From Desulfobulbus elongatus DSM 2908 (GTDB lineage Bacteria; Desulfobacterota; Desulfobulbia; Desulfobulbales; Desulfobulbaceae), in the NCBI RefSeq assembly GCF_000621145.1, contig NZ_JHZB01000002.1:1-64000 (forward strand): 64,000 nucleotides of DNA, given 5' to 3'. The position numbers and the translations under genes were made by a program. Numbering within the stretch: the first letter of the stretch is position 1; each line of letters opens with the position of its first letter. Shown here piece by piece: positions 31,773 to 40,886 of this stretch. Below the pieces are notes generated by a model. The model was not told the DNA's origin. It searched no databases and was given only the letters and a program-made list of their open reading frames with translations.

Positions 31773-33121
31773 GCCGGCCGGCCCTGCTCATTGCCGGTAC
31801 TCATTCGGGCTGCGGCAAGACGACAATCACCCTCGGGGTGATGGCCGCCCTGGCCCGGCGCGGGCTGGCGGTCCAGCCCTTCAAGTGCGGCCCGGACTTC
31901 ATCGACCCCAGCCTGCACCGGTTGGTGGCCGGCCGGGTGTCGCGCAACCTCGATGTCCGCATGTGCGGGGTCGACTGGGTACGGCAGACCTTTGCCCGGC
32001 ACGGTTCGTCGGCGGACGTGGCCGTGGTTGAGGGGGTGATGGGATTGTTCGACGGCGGCGCGGGCTCGGCCGCGACCCTGGCCAAGACGCTCGATCTGCC
32101 GGTGCTGCTGGTGGTCGATGTCCGCTCGGCGGCGGAAAGCGTGGCCGCCGTGGTCCACGGCTTCGCCACCCTCGATGCCGGCGTCCGCCTGGCCGGCGTG
32201 ATCGGCAACGGCATCGGCTCGGACAAGCACCGGCAGATGGTGGCCGAGGCCATCGGCGCCCATTGCGCGGTGCCGCTGCTCGGCTGCCTGCCCCGCAGCG
32301 AGGCGGTGGCCATCCCCTCGCGCCATCTCGGCCTGCACATGGGCGAGGAGCATCCGCTGACCGGCACGGGGCTGGCACGATTGATCGAACTGATCGAAAC
32401 CCATGTCGACCTGGAGCGGCTTGTGCGGATCGCGGCAACGCCACGGCGCGAGGAGCCCGCACCGGGAGAGACGACCCCGGCGAATGCCGGTGCGCCGGTG
32501 CGCATCGGCGTGGCCCGGGATGCGGCCTTCTGCTTCTACTACGAGGACAACCTCGACCTGCTGCGCGCGGCCGATGCGGAACTGGTGTTCTTCAGCCCGT
32601 TGGACGACGACCGCCTGCCGCCGGACCTGGCCGGGCTCTACCTTGGCGGCGGCTATCCGGAACTGCATGCCCGCCGCCTGAGCGACAACCGCGCCATGAT
32701 GGCGCAGGTACGGGCCTTTGCCGAGATCGGCCGGCCGGTCTACGGAGAATGCGGCGGGTTCATGTATCTGTGCCGCTCGCTCGCCGATCTGGACGGTCAC
32801 GAATTTCCCATGGCCGGCCTGTATCCCTTTGCCGCCCGGATGCAGACCCGGCTGCGCAGCCTCGGCTACCGCCGGCCGCAGGTGGTGCAAGACTGCCTGC
32901 TGGCCCCGGCGGGCGCGGTGCTCCACGGCCACGAGTTCCATTACTCGACCATCGACACCGACGGCGTCGCGGTGCCGGCGGCGTACGTTTTGGAGGAGGG
33001 CCGGCCCGAGGGATTCGTGGCCTGCGGCCAGACCCTGGCCGGCTACGTCCACCTCCACTGGGGCCGCACCCCCGAGGCGGCGGCGCGGTTTGTCGAAGCC
33101 TGCCGGGCGGCCGCCAGGTAA
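31769..33121 (+). CDS. cbiA: cobyrinate a,c-diamide synthase (CbiA/CobB)
   Basis: The 450-residue enzyme amidates the a and c carboxylates of cobyrinate using ATP and glutamine. The N-terminal P-loop is GTHSGCGKTT (10-19), with FKCGPDFIDPSLH following. The C-terminal glutamine amidotransferase domain has the nucleophile Cys in YGECGGFMYL and the His in HLHWG. The start overlaps the stop of the binding-protein gene. A short gap of 48 bases separates it from cbiC. Confidence 0.93.
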   Translation: MSRPALLIAGTHSGCGKTTITLGVMAALARRGLAVQPFKCGPDFIDPSLHRLVAGRVSRNLDVRMCGVDWVRQTFARHGSSADVAVVEGVMGLFDGGAGSAATLAKTLDLPVLLVVDVRSAAESVAAVVHGFATLDAGVRLAGVIGNGIGSDKHRQMVAEAIGAHCAVPLLGCLPRSEAVAIPSRHLGLHMGEEHPLTGTGLARLIELIETHVDLERLVRIAATPRREEPAPGETTPANAGAPVRIGVARDAAFCFYYEDNLDLLRAADAELVFFSPLDDDRLPPDLAGLYLGGGYPELHARRLSDNRAMMAQVRAFAEIGRPVYGECGGFMYLCRSLADLDGHEFPMAGLYPFAARMQTRLRSLGYRRPQVVQDCLLAPAGAVLHGHEFHYSTIDTDGVAVPAAYVLEEGRPEGFVACGQTLAGYVHLHWGRTPEAAARFVEACRAAAR

Positions 33122-33169
33122 GGTGGTATCCACGAACGAACATTGAAACAATCCACCCAGGTGCATACC

Positions 33170-33790
33170 ATGGTCACCCTGCAACCCATCGCCCCCCAGG
33201 ACATCGAGGCCGAGAGCTTCCGCATCATCGAGCGCGAACTCGGCCCCACCCGGTTTGCCCCCGAGGAGTTCGCCGTGGTCCGGCGCGCCATCCACGCCAC
33301 CGGCGATTTCGGCTTTGCCGAGCAGTTCCGCTTCCATCCCCGGGCGATGGCCGCCGGCCTGGCGGCCATCCGCGCCGGCAAGAATATCCTGGTGGACGTC
33401 ACCATGGCGGCCAGCGGCATCTCCGCCGGCCTGCTCGGCCGCTTCGGCGGCAAGGTGATCTGCCGGGTGGCGGAGCCGGAAACCGCGGCCCTGGCGAAAG
33501 AGGGCGGCACCACCCGCTCCGACGCCGCCATGGTGCGCGGCACCGGCGACAACATCGGCATCGTCGCGGTGGGCAACGCCCCGACCGCGCTGCTCAAGGT
33601 CATGGACCTGATCGACCGGGGGCTCTTCGCCCCGGACTTGGTCATCGGCGTGCCGGTGGGCTTTGTCAATGCGGCCGAATCCAAGGAATTGCTGGCGGCA
33701 AAGCCCTATCCCTTCATCACCGCCCTGGGCCGCAAGGGCGGCACGCCGGTGGCGGTGGCCACGGTCAACGCCCTGCTTCGGCTGGCGTAG
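33170..33790 (+). CDS. cbiC: cobalt-precorrin-8 methylmutase (CbiC)
   Basis: The 206-residue enzyme moves a methyl group from C11 to C12 to form cobyrinate. The catalytic His lies in RRAIHATGDF, and conserved phrases are LVDVTMAASGI, GTTRSDAAM and GVPVGFVNAAESKE. The ATG at 33170 with AGG upstream is preferred over upstream TTG and GTG codons. cbiD follows after seven bases. Confidence 0.93.
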   Translation: MVTLQPIAPQDIEAESFRIIERELGPTRFAPEEFAVVRRAIHATGDFGFAEQFRFHPRAMAAGLAAIRAGKNILVDVTMAASGISAGLLGRFGGKVICRVAEPETAALAKEGGTTRSDAAMVRGTGDNIGIVAVGNAPTALLKVMDLIDRGLFAPDLVIGVPVGFVNAAESKELLAAKPYPFITALGRKGGTPVAVATVNALLRLA

Positions 33791-33797
33791 GACAACC

Positions 33798-34883
33798 ATG
33801 GGCGCGTCGGCCGGGAAAAAGACGCTGCGCAGCGGCTATACCACCGGTGCCTGCGCGGCGGCGGCGGCCAAGGCGGCCACCCTCTGCCTGCTGGGTTTGG
33901 TGCGCCCGGAGACGGTGGAGATCCCCTTTCCCGACGGCTCCCGCCACCGTTTTGCCCTGTGCCGCACCGGCACGCAGCCGGCCCTGGCCACCGTGGTCAA
34001 GGATGCGGGCGACGATCCCGACGTCACCAACGGCGCCGAGATCGGGGCCGAGGTGCGCTGGCTCGAGTGCGGGCAGGAGGAGCGGATCGTCCTGAGCAAC
34101 GGTGACGGCGTCGGCCTGATCACCAAGCCCGGCCTGCCCGTGCCCATGGGGGAGCCGGCCATCAATCCCGTTCCCCGGCAGATGATCCGGGCAGCGGTGG
34201 CCGAGGCCCTGGCAGGCTCGGGCCGCGAAAATGACGGCCTGGAAGTGCGGATCTTCGTGTGCGACGGCGAGATCCTGGCGGAGAAGACCCTCAACCGGCG
34301 CCTGGGCGTGATCGGCGGCCTGTCGATCCTCGGCACCACCGGCATCGTCCGGCCGGTGTCGGCCAAGGCCTGGACCGACACCATCGAGGCCTCGATGCAG
34401 GTGGCCCGCGCCGTCGGCCTCACCGAGGTGATCCTTTCCACCGGCCGCACCTCCGAGGCCATGGTCCAGGGGCTGCTGCGTCTGCCCGAGGAGGCGCAGG
34501 TGATGATGGGCGATTACCTGCACTATGCCCTGGAGGCGGCGCACCGGCACGGCTTTTCCCGCATCCACCTGGCGGCGATGTGGGCCAAGCTGGTCAAGGC
34601 GGCCCTGGCCGTGCCCCAGACCCATGTGCGCAACGGCGCCCTGGAGGTCCGGCAGGCCGCCGACCTGCTGGTCGATCTCGGCCTGGACCCGTACAGCGCC
34701 GCCGTGCTCCGCACCGCCAACACGGCGCGCGAGATCTACGACCGGCTCAAGGCCATGCACCGTGCCGACCTGATTGCCGCGGTCTGCCACCGGGCCGGAG
34801 AGCAGGCCGGGCAGTGGTCCGGTCTGCCGGTGCGGGTCTACCTGGTGACCTCGGAGGAGGGGGTGGTCCATGTCGCGGATTGA
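33798..34883 (+). CDS. cbiD: cobalt-precorrin-5B C1-methyltransferase (CbiD)
   Basis: The 361-residue enzyme methylates C1 in the anaerobic pathway. The N-terminal LRSGYTTGACAAAAAKAA is the family hallmark; VVKDAGDDPDVTNGAEI, ILSTGRTSEAM and HLAAMWAKLVKAAL are also present. The end overlaps the start of the CbiET gene by 14 bases. Confidence 0.95.
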   Translation: MGASAGKKTLRSGYTTGACAAAAAKAATLCLLGLVRPETVEIPFPDGSRHRFALCRTGTQPALATVVKDAGDDPDVTNGAEIGAEVRWLECGQEERIVLSNGDGVGLITKPGLPVPMGEPAINPVPRQMIRAAVAEALAGSGRENDGLEVRIFVCDGEILAEKTLNRRLGVIGGLSILGTTGIVRPVSAKAWTDTIEASMQVARAVGLTEVILSTGRTSEAMVQGLLRLPEEAQVMMGDYLHYALEAAHRHGFSRIHLAAMWAKLVKAALAVPQTHVRNGALEVRQAADLLVDLGLDPYSAAVLRTANTAREIYDRLKAMHRADLIAAVCHRAGEQAGQWSGLPVRVYLVTSEEGVVHVAD

Positions 34884-36078
34884 GCTGATCGGCATCAGCG
34901 GCACGGCCTTCACCGCCGAGCAGTGGCCGCTCCTGCGCCGCTGCGCCGCCATTGTCGCCTCCCGCCGTCACCGTTTTCTGGTGGCCGGCCTGCCCCAGCC
35001 GGTGATTGACATCACGCCGGTGGCGGCCATGCTCGATAAGGTGGCAGAGGTCCTGGCCAGCGGCGATGTCGCCATCCTGGCCAGCGGCGACCCGCTCTTT
35101 TACGGCATCGGCCGCACCCTGATCGACCGGTTCGGCCCGGAGCGGCTGACGGTCCGTCCGGCCCTGTCGGCCATGCAACTGGCCTGCGCCCGCTTCCGCA
35201 TCCCCTGGGACGACCTAGCCCTGCTCAGCGTCCACGGCCGCTCGTCCGACAATCTTCCCGGCAGTGTCCTCCGCCACCAGCGGGCCATGCTGTTCACCGA
35301 CGGCCGCAACAGCCCGGACCGGGTGGCGGCCGAACTGCTGGCAGCCCTGACCGCCTGCGAAGACACGGAGCGGCTCGGCGCCATCCGCGTCCGGGTGGCC
35401 GAGAATCTGGGGCTGGGCGACGAGCGGCTCACCGGCGGCGGCCTGGCGGAGATCGCGGCCCGCACCTTCGGGCCGCTGAACATGATGCTGATCGAGCAAT
35501 CGCTGCCGCCGGCGGTGGTCCCCTTCGGTCTGCGCGAGGACGAAATCGCCCATTCTCGCGGCCTGATCACCAAGGACGAGGTCCGGGCCGCCACCCTGCA
35601 CCGGTTGCGGCTGCCCGCCACCGGCGTGTTCTGGGACATCGGCGGCGGCTCGGGCTCGATTTCGCTGGAAGCCTCCCGGCTCTGCCCGGAACTGGCGATC
35701 CGCATTGTTGAGAAAAAGCCGGAGGAGCAGGCCAACATCCGGGCTAACATCCGCCGATTCGGCGCCTACTCGATTGCTCTGGTCTGCGGCCAGGCCCCGG
35801 AGGTCCTGGCCGGGCTGCCCGCGCCCGACTGCGTCTTCATCGGCGGCAGCGGCCAGCGGCTGGAGGCGATCATCGCGGCGGCGGCGGATCGTCTTGCCGA
35901 CGGCGGCCGGATCGTGATCAACGCCGTGCTGAAGCAGACCGAAACCATTGCCCTGGCCTGCCTGGAGCGGCTGGGGCTGCGGGTCTCGGCCAGCACCCTG
36001 GCCGTCAGCCGTCGACCGGCGTCCGGCGGCGATATCCGGACATTCAACCCCATAACCCTTATCACAGGCGACAAATGA
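34870..36078 (+). CDS. cbiET: fused cobalt-precorrin-7 C5-/C15-methyltransferase (CbiE-CbiT)
   Basis: The 402-residue protein joins CbiE (about 1-200, with ILASGDPLFYGIG as the C5-methyltransferase signature) to CbiT (about 215-402, with the SAM-binding GVFWDIGGGSGSISLEASRL). The fusion makes both methylations and the decarboxylation of the acetate side chain. It overlaps cbiD and, by four bases, cbiL. Confidence 0.94.
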   Translation: MSRIELIGISGTAFTAEQWPLLRRCAAIVASRRHRFLVAGLPQPVIDITPVAAMLDKVAEVLASGDVAILASGDPLFYGIGRTLIDRFGPERLTVRPALSAMQLACARFRIPWDDLALLSVHGRSSDNLPGSVLRHQRAMLFTDGRNSPDRVAAELLAALTACEDTERLGAIRVRVAENLGLGDERLTGGGLAEIAARTFGPLNMMLIEQSLPPAVVPFGLREDEIAHSRGLITKDEVRAATLHRLRLPATGVFWDIGGGSGSISLEASRLCPELAIRIVEKKPEEQANIRANIRRFGAYSIALVCGQAPEVLAGLPAPDCVFIGGSGQRLEAIIAAAADRLADGGRIVINAVLKQTETIALACLERLGLRVSASTLAVSRRPASGGDIRTFNPITLITGDK

Positions 36079-36863
36079 AGAGCGACACTCCCCCATCGCG
36101 GACCGGCCGGCTCTACCTGGTCGGCGTCGGGCCCGGCGATCCGGAACTGATGACCTACAAGGCGGCGCGCATCCTGAGCGAGACCAAGGTGTGGGCTGTG
36201 CCCACGGCCAGGAAGGGCGGCACGAGCAGCGCCCGGCAGATCGCCGAGCAGGTGGTGCCGACCAACGGCCGCATCGTGCTTTCGCTCTGTTTTCCGATGA
36301 AAAAGGTCTATCTCGGCCAGGAGACCGACGACCAGTTGCTGGCCGCCTGGCGCCGCTCGGCCGACGAGGTCATCCGCCACCTCGACCTGGGGGAGGATGT
36401 GGCCTTTCCCACCCTGGGCGACGCCACCCTGTATTCCACCGCCTTCTACCTCCTGGCCATGATTCAGGAAGAGCGGCCGCAGACGCCGGTGACCGTGGTC
36501 CCCGGCATCACCGCCATGGCCGCCTGCGCCGCCTCGCAGTCCAGTCCGCTCGCCCTGGGCGACGATGTTTTGGCCGTGGTGCCGGCCGCCTTCGAGGACG
36601 AGCGGCTGCGCGCCATCCTCACCACCTTGGATGCGGTGGTGCTGATGAAGGTGCACCGGCGCATCGACGCCCTCATCGACCTGCTCGAAGAGCTGGACCT
36701 CGTCGGTTGCGCGGTGCTGACCGAACGCTCGGGCATGGAGGGCGAGCGGGTCTACACCGATGTCCGCGAGGCCAGGGGCCGGCAGTTGCACTACTTCTCC
36801 ACCATGGTGATCCGCAAGAAAAAGGTACAGGTGTCCAATGGAATCGACGCGCACGCCGCCTGA
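36075..36863 (+). CDS. cbiL: cobalt-factor II C20-methyltransferase (CbiL)
   Basis: The 262-residue SAM-dependent methyltransferase has YLVGVGPGDPELMTYKAARI near the N-terminus and FPTLGDATLYSTAFYLL and VVPGITAMAACAA in the middle, as in CbiL. It methylates C20 directly after cobalt insertion. The gene overlaps cbiF by 26 bases. Confidence 0.93.
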   Translation: MKSDTPPSRTGRLYLVGVGPGDPELMTYKAARILSETKVWAVPTARKGGTSSARQIAEQVVPTNGRIVLSLCFPMKKVYLGQETDDQLLAAWRRSADEVIRHLDLGEDVAFPTLGDATLYSTAFYLLAMIQEERPQTPVTVVPGITAMAACAASQSSPLALGDDVLAVVPAAFEDERLRAILTTLDAVVLMKVHRRIDALIDLLEELDLVGCAVLTERSGMEGERVYTDVREARGRQLHYFSTMVIRKKKVQVSNGIDAHAA

Positions 36864-37617
36864 AGCGGTCCGCCACCCCGTGGTCTTTCTCGGCGCCGGT
36901 CCCGGCGATCCGGAACTGCTTACCCTCAAGGGCCGCCGCCTGCTCGACGAGGCGGACGTGGTCGTCTATGCCGGCAGCCTGGTGAACGCGGCCCTGCTCG
37001 ACGGCATCGGGGCCGTCTGCCACGACAGCGCTTCGCTCGACCTGGAGGCGATCATGCGCCTTTTGGTCGAGGGCTACCGGCAGGGCTTGCGGGTGGTGCG
37101 GCTGCACACCGGCGATCCGGCCATTTATGGTGCGATCCGCGAACAGATGCAGTGGTTGGATGCGGCCGGCATCCCCTACGAGGTGGTGCCGGGCGTGAGT
37201 TCGGCCCTTGCCGCCGCCGCCGCCCTGAAGAAGGAACTGACCGTGCCCGAGGTCACCCAGACGGTGATCTTCACCCGCCAGGCTGGCCGCACCCCGGTGC
37301 CGGAGCGGGAATCGCTGCGTAACCTGGCCCGCACCCAGGCCACCATGTGCATCTTCTTAAGCGTGTCGATGATCGCTGCCGTGGTCGAGGACCTGCTCGC
37401 CGGCGGCTATCCGGCCGCCACCCCGGTCGCCGTGGTCGAGCGGGCCAGTTGGCCGGATGAGCAGATCGTCCGGGGCAGCCTGGCGGATATCGCCGGCAAG
37501 ATCCGGGACTCGCGGATCAAAAAGACGGCGATGATCGTGGTCGGCCCGGCCCTGGCCGAGGACAGCCGCATCGCCTCCAGACTCTACGATGCCGGATTCA
37601 CCCACGAATACCGCTGA
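36838..37617 (+). CDS. cbiF: cobalt-precorrin-4 C11-methyltransferase (CbiF)
   Basis: The 259-residue enzyme has VVFLGAGPGDPELLTLKGRR, VRLHTGDPAIYGAIREQM and VVPGVSSALAAAAALKKEL, which fit CbiF. Its segment VTQTVIFTRQAGRTPVPERE is typical. It overlaps cbiG by 29 bases. Confidence 0.94.
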   Translation: MESTRTPPEAVRHPVVFLGAGPGDPELLTLKGRRLLDEADVVVYAGSLVNAALLDGIGAVCHDSASLDLEAIMRLLVEGYRQGLRVVRLHTGDPAIYGAIREQMQWLDAAGIPYEVVPGVSSALAAAAALKKELTVPEVTQTVIFTRQAGRTPVPERESLRNLARTQATMCIFLSVSMIAAVVEDLLAGGYPAATPVAVVERASWPDEQIVRGSLADIAGKIRDSRIKKTAMIVVGPALAEDSRIASRLYDAGFTHEYR

Positions 37618-38644
37618 GGGCTGCCCCAGCCACCCTAACTGCCGCCTGGCCGTGCTGGCCCTGACCAGGGGCGGCTGCGTTCTGGGCCGGCAACTGGCCG
37701 CGGCTCTGGACGGCGATTTTTTCGCCGCGAAAGGGCGGCTCGCCCAGGTGATGGCCACAGCCTGGGCCGACTACCGGGAGATTGTCTGCATCATGGCCAC
37801 CGGCATCGTGGTGCGTACCGTGGCCCCGCTGCTGCGCGATAAGGGGCACGACCCGGCCGTGGTGGTCTGCGACGAGAAGGGGCGCTTCGCCATCTCGCTC
37901 CTCTCCGGTCATGTCGGCGGCGCCAACGCCCTGGCCGGGCGGGTGGCGGCCGCGACCGGCGGCCAGGCGGTGCTCACCACGGCCTCCGATGTCCTGGGCC
38001 GCACCGCGCTCGACCTCTGGTGCCGCGATCTCGGACTCAGGCCCGGCGACAAGGCCGCCTTGACCCGCGCCATGGGCCGCTTGGTCGACCGGGGGATGCT
38101 CGCGGTCTGGAGCCGCTATCCCCTGCCGGACCTGCCGCCGGATCTCAAAGCGGTTGCCGATCAGAGCGGGGCGGACCTGATCATCGACAGCCGCGATGCG
38201 CCGTCCGGACAGGCCGCCGTGCTCTATCCCAGAGCCCTGGTGGTCGGCATCGGCTGCAACCGGGGCACGACGGCCGCGGCCATCGCCGCCGCGGTCGAGG
38301 CCACCTGTACCCGGCACGGCCTCGCGCCCCAGGCCATCGCCCGCCTGGCCTCGATCGACCTCAAGCGGGACGAGGCGGGCCTGCTCGCCTATGCCCGCGA
38401 GCACGGCTTGGCCATCGATTTTTTCGACAAGGATGCCCTGAACCGGGTCGAGGGCGTCGCCGTCTCGGCAGCGGTTCTGCGGGCCACCGGCGCCAAGGGG
38501 GTGGCCGAACCGGCGGCCCTGCTCGGCGCCGGGCCGGGGGCCGTGCTGCTGGCGGCCAAGATGAAATGGACCGACGTCACCACCGCGGTGGCGGAAATCG
38601 CCGATCCGTTCGCAATGACAACCCACAAAACAGGAAAACAATGA
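37589..38644 (+). CDS. cbiG: cobalt-precorrin-5A hydrolase (CbiG)
   Basis: The 351-residue protein opens the lactone and releases acetaldehyde. The N-terminal domain contains CIMATGIVVRTVAPLL, then VCDEKGRFAISLLSGHVGGA, and the C-terminal domain has VVGIGCNRGTTAAAI and LASIDLKRDEAGLLA. The ATG lies inside the end of cbiF; the stop overlaps the cbiH start (ATGA). Confidence 0.93.
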   Translation: MPDSPTNTAEGCPSHPNCRLAVLALTRGGCVLGRQLAAALDGDFFAAKGRLAQVMATAWADYREIVCIMATGIVVRTVAPLLRDKGHDPAVVVCDEKGRFAISLLSGHVGGANALAGRVAAATGGQAVLTTASDVLGRTALDLWCRDLGLRPGDKAALTRAMGRLVDRGMLAVWSRYPLPDLPPDLKAVADQSGADLIIDSRDAPSGQAAVLYPRALVVGIGCNRGTTAAAIAAAVEATCTRHGLAPQAIARLASIDLKRDEAGLLAYAREHGLAIDFFDKDALNRVEGVAVSAAVLRATGAKGVAEPAALLGAGPGAVLLAAKMKWTDVTTAVAEIADPFAMTTHKTGKQ

Positions 38645-39411
38645 CAACAGCACAGGACACCCCCACCGGATCCTTGGCCGTGGTCGGCCTCGGCCCCGGC
38701 GCCGCCGACCTCATGGCCCCCCGCGCCCGCACCGCCCTGAGCGCGGCCGAAGTGGTCGTCGGCTACCGCACCTATCTCGACCTGGTGCGCGACTGCCTCA
38801 ATCCGGCCAGCGAAGTGCTCTCCTCCTCGATGATGCAGGAGATCGACCGCTGCCGCACGGCCCTGGAACGGGCCGGGCAGGGCCGCCGGGTGGCCCTGGT
38901 CTGCGGCGGCGACCCCGGCATCTACGCCATGGCCGGCCTGGTGTTCGAGCTGGCCCGGTCGCTGGACACAACCGTGCCCATCGACGTCATCCCCGGCATC
39001 GCCGCCCTCAATGCCTGCGCCGCCGTTCTGGGCGCGCCCCTGATGCACGATTTCGCCGCCATCAGCCTCTCCGACCTGATGACACCCTGGGAGCTGATCG
39101 AGCGCCGCCTCGAGGCCGTGGCCCCGGCCGATTTCGTGGTGGTGATCTACAACCCCAAATCCAAGAAGCGCACCGACCAGATCGTCAGGACCCGCGAGAT
39201 CATGCTCGCCCACCGTTCCCCCGACACCCCGGTGGGCATCGTCTCCGGTGCCGCCCGCGAGCACGAGACCGTGCGCCTGACCACGCTCGAAAAGATGCTC
39301 GACGAGGCCATCGGCATGCAGACCACGGTCATCATCGGCAACTCGCAGACCTTTGTCTGGCGCGACAGGATGGTCACCCCGAGGGGCTATGGCCGGAAGT
39401 ACGGGTTGTGA
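38641..39411 (+). CDS. cbiH: cobalt-factor III C17-methyltransferase (CbiH)
   Basis: The 256-residue enzyme methylates C17 and contracts the ring. LAVVGLGPGAADLMAPRA, EVVVGYRTYLDLV, VCGGDPGIYAMAGLVFE and VIYNPKSKKR are the CbiH/CobJ signatures. It is the last gene of the operon. No cbiJ (precorrin-6A reductase) follows, so that step must be encoded elsewhere. Confidence 0.94.
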   Translation: MTTAQDTPTGSLAVVGLGPGAADLMAPRARTALSAAEVVVGYRTYLDLVRDCLNPASEVLSSSMMQEIDRCRTALERAGQGRRVALVCGGDPGIYAMAGLVFELARSLDTTVPIDVIPGIAALNACAAVLGAPLMHDFAAISLSDLMTPWELIERRLEAVAPADFVVVIYNPKSKKRTDQIVRTREIMLAHRSPDTPVGIVSGAAREHETVRLTTLEKMLDEAIGMQTTVIIGNSQTFVWRDRMVTPRGYGRKYGL

Positions 39412-39475
39412 GGGGAAAACGGGAACGACCGGAAGAATGACGGCCGCTCCGGCCGCCTGTTTCCGGAGAAGGGCG

Positions 39476-39552
39476 CTGTCATTTCCCGCACAGCGGGAAA
39501 TCTCCTGGCCACAACGAGATTTCTTCTCGCTGTGGCTGTCGGAAAGACCCGA
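39476..39552. repeat. long imperfect palindrome, family copy 2
   Basis: The arms meet at GGGAAATCTCC and GAGATTTCTTCTCGCTG. It lies between the convergent cbiH and TPI-family genes and may help to end both transcripts. Copies 1 and 3 are at 20098 and 60363. Confidence 0.65.
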
Positions 39553-39585
39553 AAGACATGTCGTGCTTGTGCAGTGGCAACGGAA

Positions 39586-40263
39586 TTACAGCCGGTTGAC
39601 CAGGGAGGCGAAGGCGGCGCCGTCCAGGCAGCCCCGGCCGAGCATGATGCCGCCCAGTCCGGCAAGGCGCCACAGCCCGGCGCCGTTATCGATGGTCACC
39701 CCGCCGCCGTACAGCACCGGCCGGTTATCCGTCTTCTTGGCGATCTGGGGCAGCAGGGCCGCAATCTCCGCCTCTCCCCTGGCCATCTCGAAGGTGGCCG
39801 GGGTATCGGGCGTATAGGCCCAGATCAGTCGGCCCAGTTCCTCGGCGGCCATGGCCGCGGTCTGGGGAATCAGCACATCGCGGTCGAAGCACACGATCGG
39901 GTGCAGGTCCTCGGCCAGGGATTCGTAGGCCTGGCGGGCCACATCCTGGACGGTTTCGTGAAAGTAGCGCCGCCGCTCCCGGTGGCCGAGCAGGGTATAA
40001 CGCGCCAGACCCCGCAGCCAGGCCGCTGGAATCGCGCCGGTGTAGTTGCCCTGGGGATAGGAGGACACCCCCTGGCTGGCCAGGCTGACCCCGGCCAGCG
40101 ATTGCACCCGCTCGGCAATCCGCTCCAGAAAGAGAAACGGCACCGCCAGCACCACCTCCAGATCGGTTCGCGGCCGGTAGACACCGGCAAAGGCATCGCA
40201 CCACTGCACCGCCTTGTCCAGCGACAGATTGGCCTTCCAGTTGGCCAACACTCTTTTCTGCAT
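39586..40263 (-). CDS. triosephosphate isomerase family protein lacking the catalytic Glu
   Basis: The 225-residue protein has the fold and several marks of triosephosphate isomerase: Lys10 in ANWKAN, His94 in LLGHRERR, YGGGV and MLGRGCLDG near the C-terminus. The place of the catalytic Glu (AYEP in true enzymes) is AYTP with Thr151, and the flexible loop 6 that should follow (GTG motif) is missing. The usual GHSERR reads GHRERR. It is short, like archaeal enzymes. It is probably not a normal isomerase. A clear GGAGGAAAGACC precedes the ATG. It ends the minus-strand operon. Confidence 0.8.
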   Translation of the reverse strand: MQKRVLANWKANLSLDKAVQWCDAFAGVYRPRTDLEVVLAVPFLFLERIAERVQSLAGVSLASQGVSSYPQGNYTGAIPAAWLRGLARYTLLGHRERRRYFHETVQDVARQAYESLAEDLHPIVCFDRDVLIPQTAAMAAEELGRLIWAYTPDTPATFEMARGEAEIAALLPQIAKKTDNRPVLYGGGVTIDNGAGLWRLAGLGGIMLGRGCLDGAAFASLVNRL

Positions 40264-40302
40264 GGTCTTTCCTCCGTTTCGCGGCAGGCAGGGCCGCTCC
40301 CG

Positions 40303-40530
40303 TCAATGCGCGTTGCCGCGCTCGTCCTGGCGCAGACTGCCGGGGTCGACCTGATGAACCAACGGCGCTTGCCGCCTCGGCTCAGGTGTCACCTGCCGAT
40401 CCCGGTCGCCCCAAAGGGTCGCCAGCGCGCCGACCACTCCCAGAATCAACACCAGCAATCCCAGCGTCACGCCCGCGACGCGCAGGATTGGCCATCGTTT
40501 GCCGCCGGGAGTGCTCCCTTCGTTTTTCAA
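40303..40530 (-). CDS. small single-pass membrane protein
   Basis: A 75-residue frame begins with TTG overlapping the stop of the DUF167 gene (TTGA). It encodes a basic N-terminus, one membrane segment (about residues 17-40, VAGVTLGLLVLILGVVGALA) and a polar C-terminal tail with Arg and Gln. No function is recognised. The overlap with its neighbour and the position between two operon genes support it being real. Confidence 0.5.
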   Translation of the reverse strand: MKNEGSTPGGKRWPILRVAGVTLGLLVLILGVVGALATLWGDRDRQVTPEPRRQAPLVHQVDPGSLRQDERGNAH

Positions 40531-40865
40531 GGTTTTCCGTCCGCCAGCAGGGCGGCGAGCAGGGCACAAAGCAGCCGGCTGTCGGTCCCGGTGATGCGCA
40601 CGGTCTTGCTCCGGCTCTGGTGGCCGCTTTTGATGGTCAGGGCGGATTTGGGCAGATGGAAGAGTTTGGCCAGATAGGCGACGACCGCCTGATTGGCCTT
40701 GCCGTCCACCGGCGGAGTGGTCAGGCGGAGCTTGAGCAGGTCGCCCTGCAACCCGGCCAGGCCGTTGGCGGCGGCCCGGGGCTGGACATGCAGACGGAGC
40801 AGCAGGGAACCGTCGGGCAGCGGTTGCAGGCAGGGGAGTTCTGTTGGGGAAACCCTGTCGTCCAT
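40527..40865 (-). CDS. YggU/DUF167 family protein
   Basis: The 112-residue protein has the compact DUF167 fold. LLRLHVQPRAAANGLAG, LKLRLTTPPVDGKANQAVVA and KSGHQSRSKTVRITG are family signatures. Function is unknown, but the gene is often beside yggT, as here (21 bases after it), which supports both calls. Confidence 0.85.
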   Translation of the reverse strand: MDDRVSPTELPCLQPLPDGSLLLRLHVQPRAAANGLAGLQGDLLKLRLTTPPVDGKANQAVVAYLAKLFHLPKSALTIKSGHQSRSKTVRITGTDSRLLCALLAALLADGKP

Positions 40866-40886
40866 ACGCGCCGGTCGCCCGCGCCC

